From NCBI RefSeq assembly GCF_023716485.1, contig NZ_CP092418.1, forward strand, positions 3,628,501-3,692,500: a stretch of DNA of 64,000 bases. The letters run 5' to 3'. The notes beneath the pieces are model-generated. The model worked only from the letters and a program-made list of their open reading frames with translations. It searched no databases and had not been told where the DNA came from. The position numbers and the translations under genes are program-made. This stretch comes from Microbulbifer variabilis (lineage in GTDB: Bacteria > Pseudomonadota > Gammaproteobacteria > Pseudomonadales > Cellvibrionaceae). Position 1 is the first letter of the stretch. Each line of letters opens with the position of its first letter. Positions 58,832 to 64,000 of the stretch are shown piece after piece.

Positions 58832-59377
58832 TCAATCTCCAAACCCACCATGCTCTTCAATAGCTTTACCCCAAGTTCTCCCCTTATACTTGGATAAGGT
58901 TGAAACCACATCCTCTTTCCAAGCTCCGTCAGGTAAAGGGTCGGTTATTCTTGCTATCTCAGCATCATCAATTTCAGTATGTTTCAACTCATTCATTTCA
59001 AAAGTTGGATCACTTGTAAGTTTAACGTATTCAGATTGATCAAGAATATCCAACTCACCTTGCTCAACTCTAGCGACCAGCTTTTTATCTCCTGAAGGGG
59101 ATGTACCATAAAGCTTGTAAACCCCAAGCTCCGGATTATCCTCAAAAAATTTTATTGTCTTCTCTCTGTTTTCTCTTGCTGGTTTGAAACCAGTCTCTCC
59201 CACAACATGAAAAGGGACTATAGGGTCCTCACCACCAGGCTTTCGCATTAGAACATCGATTAAAGAGATTTCGAGCGGAGCATCCATATCAGAGACATTA
59301 AGTTTTCTTCCTGTGTTTTGCGCCGCATCATCTAACTTTTGAATATCTTCAACATCACCTAAACGCTTATCTACCAT
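58832..59377 (-). pseudogene. C-terminal part of zeta-type Rhs toxin, separated by a frameshift
   Basis: The 181-residue frame continues the zeta-like kinase domain begun in 59367-60062 but in a different frame. VDKRLGDVEDIQKLDDAA, NVSDMDAPLEISLIDVLMRKPGGEDPIVPFHVV and FKPARENREKTI are typical of zeta-family toxins fused to polymorphic cores. Its ATG overlaps the end of the previous frame by 11 bases, with no ribosome site in a sensible place. A single-base indel near 59370-59400 would join the two halves. Confidence 0.7.
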
Positions 59378-60062
59378 AAAGCTTTAATACATCCTTTTGT
59401 TTTAACAATTCGGCTTGTACTCGTTTAGCAAGCATTGAACTCTCAGCATGTACCTGATCATGTGTGACAGGAAATTTTGTGTTATCAATCAGTAATTTCT
59501 TGAACTCATCAGGGTTAATTACTGCAATGTCATTCATACTTTCGACGCCTTGCACTCCGCCAGAGTTAACAAAACGCGACTTACCACTACCAGAATTGCC
59601 TCGCATAGCGAATATTGTTGGTTCATCAACTGATTGGCCTAGACCTGTAATACGATTTAATTTTTCTTGAACCAAGTCATGATGTAAAACTTGACGCTCC
59701 TCATCCCATACCCCGTTTACTTCATAAACTTCTTGTGTTTTCTTACCTTCCGAAAGTTCTCTTGCTGCTTTTTTAGGACAAATTGAAACTACTTCGCTAG
59801 AAGTAAGCCCAAGAGGATCAACCCAATGTATCGGATTAGAGCAATAGCGGTATAAATTGATTCCCCCCACTAAACCAATCGGGTCCTGCTGAGTAAACTC
59901 TCCCACCCGCGAATCATAGTATCTAAACCGGTTGTAGTGCAGCCCGGTCTCTTCATCGAAGTACTGCCCTTGGAAGCGAATCGGCTGTTCAATTTGGTTT
60001 TCGTGAGCCACGGCGATATTGCCATAGCTCTTGTAGGCAACGCCTCCACACCACTTCACCAT
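59367..60062 (-). pseudogene. Rhs core end plus N-terminal half of zeta-type toxin, frameshifted
   Basis: Residues 1-86 are the end of an Rhs repeat core (YKSYGNIAVAHENQ, FRYYDSRVGEFTQQDPIGL, HWVDPLGL). The variable tip then has a P-loop GNSGSGKS at 155-162, NPDEFKK at 183 and HAESSMLAKRV at 205, the pattern of zeta/PezT-type kinases that phosphorylate UDP-sugars. The frame stops after LKLYGR before the domain is complete. A one-base insertion just upstream (GTGTGGAGGCG versus GTATGGTGTG in the intact copy) also breaks its link to the Rhs core. Confidence 0.75.
59962..60041 (-). repeat. 80-base identical Rhs core segment, copy A
   Basis: Identical over 80 bases to 63739-63818, within a longer stretch of lower similarity (about 59880-60130 against 63660-63910). 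It encodes the conserved Rhs core end around SYGNIAVAHENQIEQPIRFQ. Such shared core sequence allows toxin tips to be exchanged or displaced by recombination. Confidence 0.9.
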
Positions 60063-60800
60063 CTTGGTTGGTGAGGGTATCCGGGGTTTCGAGGTGGTCT
60101 AGGTGGTAGTAATAGACCTACTTATCTTCATTAAGTGCAACAGGTTTGAAAGTCTTCGGTTCGAAGTAGTATGTACGGCTATTAAGATCCTGCTGAGCTT
60201 GGAGATCTCTTTTGATTTCTTGCAGGAGGACATCACCATCCCAAAGAAAGCCAGTTTGATCATCGCTAGAAGCCTTACTAATAAGGCGCCTTAGAGGGGC
60301 ATATTGGTAGTGAATCTCTAGTTGAAGCCGCTCTGCCCCATCTTCTACCTTAAGCTTTTCTACCCGCACCAGCTGCTGGCGACTGTTGTAATGGTAGCGG
60401 GCTTGCAGTTTTTGGCCTTTACCGCGTAGCTCGGCAATACGGTTGCCGTGGATATCGTAGCGGTAGTGAGTATCACCACGAAAAGCGAGGCAGTTGCCTT
60501 TGACTTGAGTGGCGCTGGCCTGTTGATTTGCTTCGCCTTTCGAGTTGGGGGCGACAAGAATATTGTGTAGGAACGTGGACAAAGCATTCGGGGTTGGGTC
60601 AGGCGGACCAGGGCATCGTAATAATAACTGCACTCAGGGATTGAGCCCTGAGTCGGATCTTATTCCAGGCAGTTGACCTTGCCCAGACATTGTTTTTCTT
60701 GGTAATGCTAATCAGCCGATCAGTATCGCTGCCTAAGTAGGTTTTGGAATTTACTGGCAGGATTGAAGGCGAAGTTAAGCACTTCATACTCATCCAATAT
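60042..60800 (-). pseudogene. Decayed Rhs/YD-repeat core fragment
   Basis: The longest open part is 60118-60633, encoding YD-repeat sequence such as HYRYDIHGNRIAELRGKGQKLQ and RTYYFEPKTFKPVALNEDK. It ends in a TAG at 60118-60120 where the intact copy has a glutamine codon (CAG). Beyond 60633 related Rhs sequence continues to about 60800 but in shifting frames with further stops. The piece is therefore an inactivated remnant without an N-terminus. Confidence 0.75.
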
Positions 60801-61163
60801 AGTAGCTAAAGCCCCCTAGCCGGTATTCCTCTCAAGCCAATCACAGGCTGGCTAGCCAGAGATCAAGAGAACATTGGCAACACATGTTTCACTCCTTAAT
60901 TACCATTTCGATCAGACCTAAATCGACCCATTTTCTTTCTATGTAATTTTCAACAAGAAATGGAAAAAACTATATGTAAGTTCGCACTCAAAACAGCCTC
61001 TTCATTTATTGAAGAATTAATATTACACCTAGCTCACGAAGTGATCCCCACTAAAATTTAACGCTACAAAATTATATACAACCAACTTATCAAAGACTTA
61101 ATGGAGCAATCAACAACCACTCGCATAGCGGGTGGTATGGTGAAAGCCCCCAGAGGGGGCTAG
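60801..61163. other. Region between Rhs remnant and TnpA gene
   Basis: AT-rich with no supported gene. Its right end contains the IS200-type end hairpin at 61145-61161. TAGCGGG near 61128 can pair with CCCGCTA near 61171 around that hairpin. Confidence 0.4.
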
Positions 61164-61710
61164 TTACAACCCCGCTAGTTGAATCTGTTCTTGCCGGCGT
61201 TCTTCGACCTCTTGATTCTTGATGCACTCTCGAATCATCTGCTCATCAACCCCCACTGTACTCACGCAGTAACCCCGAGCCCAAAAGTGTCTTCCTGTGA
61301 AATTTCTCTGTACATGTTTGTACTTCCGAAATATCTGGATCGCAGATTTCCCTTTCAGAAACCCAACCGTATTGGAAACACTAAACTTCGGAGGAATCAT
61401 TAACAGCATAAGAATGTGATCCCTCATTCCGTACCCCTCGACTAACTCAATGCCTTTTTGACGACATAAGTCTCGGAATATTGCTCCAATCTCCCGCCTC
61501 AATGTCCCAAATAACGCTTTCTTTCGATACTTGGGCACAAATACCACGTGGTACCTGCAATAATGTTTCACGTGAGTTTGGCACTGCCAATCTCGCATAT
61601 GGCCTCCTTCTAGAACTTGCCCGTTCATGGAGGCCATATTTTTACTCTGCACGCCGGAACGGCTGAGCCTTGTCAAGTCTCACCGCCAGAGGCGGTGGTT
61701 TACCTGTGTG
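61120..61710 (-). mobile_element. IS200/IS605-type element (approximate limits)
   Basis: A single tnpA gene is flanked by two subterminal hairpins: AGCCCCC-AGA-GGGGGCT at 61145-61161 and CACCGCC-AGA-GGCGGTG at 61681-61697. Both have a seven-base stem and an AGA loop, as expected of the structures TnpA recognises at IS200/IS605 ends. There are no terminal inverted repeats or target duplications in this class, so exact ends are uncertain. It lies between the intact and the decayed Rhs units. Confidence 0.75.
61164..61676 (-). CDS. IS200/IS605-type transposase TnpA with both catalytic motifs altered
   Basis: HUH-family Y1 transposase that normally moves single-stranded DNA. CRYHVVFVPKYRKKALFG, LMIPPKFSVSNTVGFLKGKSA and ARGYCVSTVGVDE identify it. 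The metal-binding HxH is HIL here (RDHILML), and the catalytic tyrosine position in the last helix is cysteine (IRECIKNQE). Each is one base from the normal codon (CTT for CAT, TGC for TAC). The protein is full length (the natural start is probably internal, near MRDWQCQTH), but is expected to be inactive. Confidence 0.85.
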   Translation of the reverse strand: MTRLSRSGVQSKNMASMNGQVLEGGHMRDWQCQTHVKHYCRYHVVFVPKYRKKALFGTLRREIGAIFRDLCRQKGIELVEGYGMRDHILMLLMIPPKFSVSNTVGFLKGKSAIQIFRKYKHVQRNFTGRHFWARGYCVSTVGVDEQMIRECIKNQEVEERRQEQIQLAGL

Positions 61711-61818
61711 TTAATTAAAACTAACCTATTATTAGAGTAATAATTTCAAATAGGTGCATATGTCGAAATATTATTCCGACAACCAAGAGGCTTCATACAC
61801 ATTCAAAACATAGCAAAA

Positions 61819-62946
61819 CTAGACTTTTTGTAAATTAACAATATTACACTCTTCAAAAACTGGACTCCCTGCATAATATGCAACCAACTCATCTGCAAAA
61901 TAATAAAATAGATGAGGCTTATGTATCTTTTTTATAAAGTGAAATGGGATCTTCGATTCTCCATAGAAGGCTCCAGCCAATTGACCATATATAGCACCAA
62001 TAGTATCACTATCACCTCCAAGGTTTACGGCTTTCACAAGGCCATCTTCAAAATTTGAAGTGTTATAAAAAGCCCATAAAGCCGCCTCTAAAGAATCAAT
62101 GACATAACCGGATGAGAGTATTTCATCTCTTGTTTTTTTCTTATATGATCCCAGTGCTATTTTGTTTACCTTCTCGCAAAGAGGATGAAATCCCCAATAG
62201 CCGTTAACTGGAGCATATCCTTCGCTCAAAAGTACATCTTTTGTCTCGCCATACAAAGCACCAAGAATCAGAGCTGAAAAATACCTACATGAATCCACAC
62301 ATTCAATTGCGGGATGAGTTGTTTTTGAACTTTCTCCAGCCATTCGGATACCATCCTGTGGCAGGCTAGCAAAAAAAAGGGGGACCGGAGCCAGCCTCAT
62401 TAGGGAACCATTACCTGCGGATCTTTCATGGTCAGAACCAGAAAACTCTTGCCCTGTTTCAGAGAACTTACTGAGGGCTCTCGCAGTAGCATTCCCTATA
62501 TCAAAACAACTACCAGTGGAACTAAAAAGACCATCCTTCCACCACGCTAGATAAAGCTCCATTTGATTTCTTGCATCGAAAGATTTCTTATCAAGCAAGC
62601 TATAGGCTAGACAAAGAGCCATACTGGTATCATCAGTCCATTGACCAGGCTTCAACTTAAATGGTCCTCCCCCTACAATTTCTGTTAGATCCTCTTTATC
62701 TGGTCTCGCACCAAATTCCAGGGTTGTACCTAGGGCATCTCCAATAGCCAGACCTAACAAGCAACCTCTATATCTATCAGCTAGAATACTAGAGTTCTTC
62801 CCAATTGATCTTGTAAAATTGAATAAGTCTGCCTGTGATCGAGAAGATTCTCGATAGATAAAGTAGTTTAGTAGCCATTGATTTTTAGTTTGACTTTCCT
62901 CATCAAACTTATTAGACAATGGAGGAACACTAACTTTAACAACCAT
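61819..62946 (-). CDS. ADP-ribosylglycohydrolase, likely immunity protein for the Rhs ADP-ribosyltransferase
   Basis: The 375-residue protein has the DraG/ARH fold. RYRGCLLGLAIGDALG (58-73), WTDDTSM (103-109) and NLGGDSDTIGAIYG (308-321) supply the di-metal site residues T104, D105, D106, D312, D314 and T315. The core is preceded by an extra 57-residue N-terminal segment. The start overlaps the toxin stop by one base (TAATG), after GAGGAGGAA. Known immunity proteins of the Tri1 type both remove ADP-ribose and block their toxin through an N-terminal extension; the same dual action is inferred here. Confidence 0.85.
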   Translation of the reverse strand: MVVKVSVPPLSNKFDEESQTKNQWLLNYFIYRESSRSQADLFNFTRSIGKNSSILADRYRGCLLGLAIGDALGTTLEFGARPDKEDLTEIVGGGPFKLKPGQWTDDTSMALCLAYSLLDKKSFDARNQMELYLAWWKDGLFSSTGSCFDIGNATARALSKFSETGQEFSGSDHERSAGNGSLMRLAPVPLFFASLPQDGIRMAGESSKTTHPAIECVDSCRYFSALILGALYGETKDVLLSEGYAPVNGYWGFHPLCEKVNKIALGSYKKKTRDEILSSGYVIDSLEAALWAFYNTSNFEDGLVKAVNLGGDSDTIGAIYGQLAGAFYGESKIPFHFIKKIHKPHLFYYFADELVAYYAGSPVFEECNIVNLQKV

Positions 62947-64000
62947 TATTCCTCCTCCAAATCAATACGCCAAATACCATCTTCATCTTTTTCTTTCTTA
63001 GTTATTTTAAATTCTGTTCCCGGACGGAACAAAACCTCATCTTCGGAGGGAACTGCAGATATATCTTGTATTTTTACACCTGTTTTAGATTTTATAGTCA
63101 TTTGCACATTTCCAGAAAAAGCTTCATCTGGGTCTGAAGTTGAACTACTAAAGCCCTTATCTGAATATATTTCCCCCACACCAGGAAAACGCTCATGAAC
63201 TTTTTCTTCTGTCATTGGGGCACCGCGATAAGTTGTTCCTGCAAAATTTCTTAAAGGGTCAGCTGAAAGTTTTTCAAGCGCCCTACTTGCAGCACTATTA
63301 ACAGGGTCCCACGTCTCACTTATTTCAGGGTATTTTCCTCTCAACACCCCATTCATCTGCCTATAGTATGGGCCGGTATAGGTCCGAAGTGCTAAAAACT
63401 CATGCTGATATAAATTTTCTGGCAACCCCTCAAGAGAACTTTGCAACTGATTACTATTTTCAACAAAAGATAAACCAGCATGTTGCTCAACGACGTTATT
63501 GACATTTAAATCTTCAAGAAAGTCAAAATCATCCGGTATTTTATTTACATCACCTTTAGAGCAATCGTCACTTTTTGCAGTAAGCCCAAACGGATCAATC
63601 CATCTAACTGGGTTGGGAACATACCGATAATTATTCGATCCCCCCAATAACCCAACCGGATCTTGTTGAGTAAACTCACCAACTTGTGGATCATAGTACC
63701 TAAACCGGTTGTAATGCAGCCCAGTTTCTTCATCGAAATACTGCCCTTGGAAGCGAATCGGCTGTTCAATTTGGTTTTCGTGAGCCACGGCGATATTGCC
63801 ATAGCTCTTGTAGGCAACACACCATACCACTTCACCATCTTGGTTGGTAAGGGTATCTGGAGTTCCCAGGTGATCCAGATGGTAGTGATAAACCTGATTA
63901 TCTTCTTTTAAACCAACAGGTTTGAAAGTACCCGGCTCGAAGTAGTAAGTACGGGTATTGAGATCCTGCTTGGTCTGGGTATCGACTTTATTTTCCTGCA
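62946..64000 (-). CDS. Rhs protein C-terminus with ADP-ribosyltransferase toxin tip (5' end outside window)
   Basis: Open from the right edge to the stop at 62946; the N-terminus lies outside. The core end is seen in RTYYFEPGTFKPVGLKEDN, LDHLGTPDTLTNQDGE, FRYYDPQVGEFTQQDPVGL and the WIDPFGL cleavage-type motif. The tip of ~210 residues carries the R-S-E set of C3/VIP2-like ADP-ribosyltransferases: LRTYTG and TYRG (Arg), GFSSSTS, and E-D-E in PSEDEVLFRPGTEF. No frameshift or stop interrupts the visible part, unlike the related unit at 58832-60800. The target protein is unknown. Confidence 0.88.
   Translation of the reverse strand, partial: QENKVDTQTKQDLNTRTYYFEPGTFKPVGLKEDNQVYHYHLDHLGTPDTLTNQDGEVVWCVAYKSYGNIAVAHENQIEQPIRFQGQYFDEETGLHYNRFRYYDPQVGEFTQQDPVGLLGGSNNYRYVPNPVRWIDPFGLTAKSDDCSKGDVNKIPDDFDFLEDLNVNNVVEQHAGLSFVENSNQLQSSLEGLPENLYQHEFLALRTYTGPYYRQMNGVLRGKYPEISETWDPVNSAASRALEKLSADPLRNFAGTTYRGAPMTEEKVHERFPGVGEIYSDKGFSSSTSDPDEAFSGNVQMTIKSKTGVKIQDISAVPSEDEVLFRPGTEFKITKKEKDEDGIWRIDLEEE
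63739..63818 (-). repeat. 80-base identical Rhs core segment, copy B
   Basis: Identical to 59962-60041. It lies in the intact Rhs gene just before the toxin tip, so it marks the junction between constant core and variable tip. Confidence 0.9.

Noticed and set aside
61819..62946. Interpretation of the ARH-fold gene as a DraG nitrogenase regulator.
   Set aside because: No nitrogen-fixation genes are nearby, and its one-base overlap with an ADP-ribosyltransferase toxin points to immunity.

Overview
The window looks like the chromosome of a marine gammaproteobacterium of the Cellvibrionales/Microbulbifer type. This rests on gene order rather than any database search: kdsD-kdsC-lptCAB-rpoN-hpf-ptsN-rapZ-ptsO, mreBCD-maf-rng-yhdP, gatCAB, and hemA divergent from TPR-lolB-ispE-tRNA-prs-rplY-pth-ychF are arranged much as in pseudomonads and their relatives. 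Core genes are tightly packed and moderately GC-rich.

Region 1 (1-9.8 kb, + strand) makes and exports lipopolysaccharide (KdsD, KdsC, LptC, LptA, LptB), then carries the sigma-54/nitrogen-PTS block (RpoN, HPF, PtsN, RapZ, NPr), the Mg2+ channel MgtE and the ribosome assembly factor DarP. A near-consensus -24/-12 (sigma-54) promoter lies just upstream of rpoN itself. Region 2 (9.9-19.6 kb, - strand) holds a lipoprotein MsrB, the very long YhdP, RNase G, Maf and the rod-shape genes MreD, MreC and MreB. Region 3 (19.9-24.4 kb, +) is gatCAB, a small conserved protein and CysZ. An AT-richer insert (24.6-26.9 kb) follows, with a GT4 glycosyltransferase and a convergent sulfotransferase. Region 4 (27-34 kb) has an RhlB-type helicase, DoxX, an alpha/beta hydrolase, a MATE exporter, a secreted aspartoacylase-type M14 protein and a CDF metal exporter. 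Region 5 (34-46.6 kb) has prmC-prfA-hemA on the - strand and TPR-lolB-ispE-tRNA-Gln-prs-rplY-pth-ychF-EamA-tRNA-Met-tRNA-Gln on the + strand. The two tRNA-Gln genes are identical.

Region 6 (46.7-64 kb) is accessory and increasingly AT-rich. It carries a TauE-type permease, a SapC-like protein, several secreted enzymes (S41 peptidase, alpha/beta hydrolase, Vgb-like propeller, M43 metalloprotease with a small two-cysteine partner) and an MFS transporter. It then enters a mobile and polymorphic-toxin zone: two IS5-family elements with -1 frameshift sites, a 71-bp deletion derivative of the same IS, a decayed Rhs tip ending in a zeta-type kinase toxin with a small immunity candidate, an IS200-type TnpA that has lost both catalytic motifs, and finally an apparently intact Rhs C-terminus. 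That last gene carries an ADP-ribosyltransferase toxin and overlaps by one base an ADP-ribosylglycohydrolase that is the obvious immunity gene.

The most interesting material is this Rhs locus. An active ADP-ribosyltransferase/hydrolase pair sits upstream of a displaced, mutated toxin tip that shares an 80-bp identical core segment with it. No VgrG, PAAR or secretion-system genes are visible in the window, so the delivery route is unknown.
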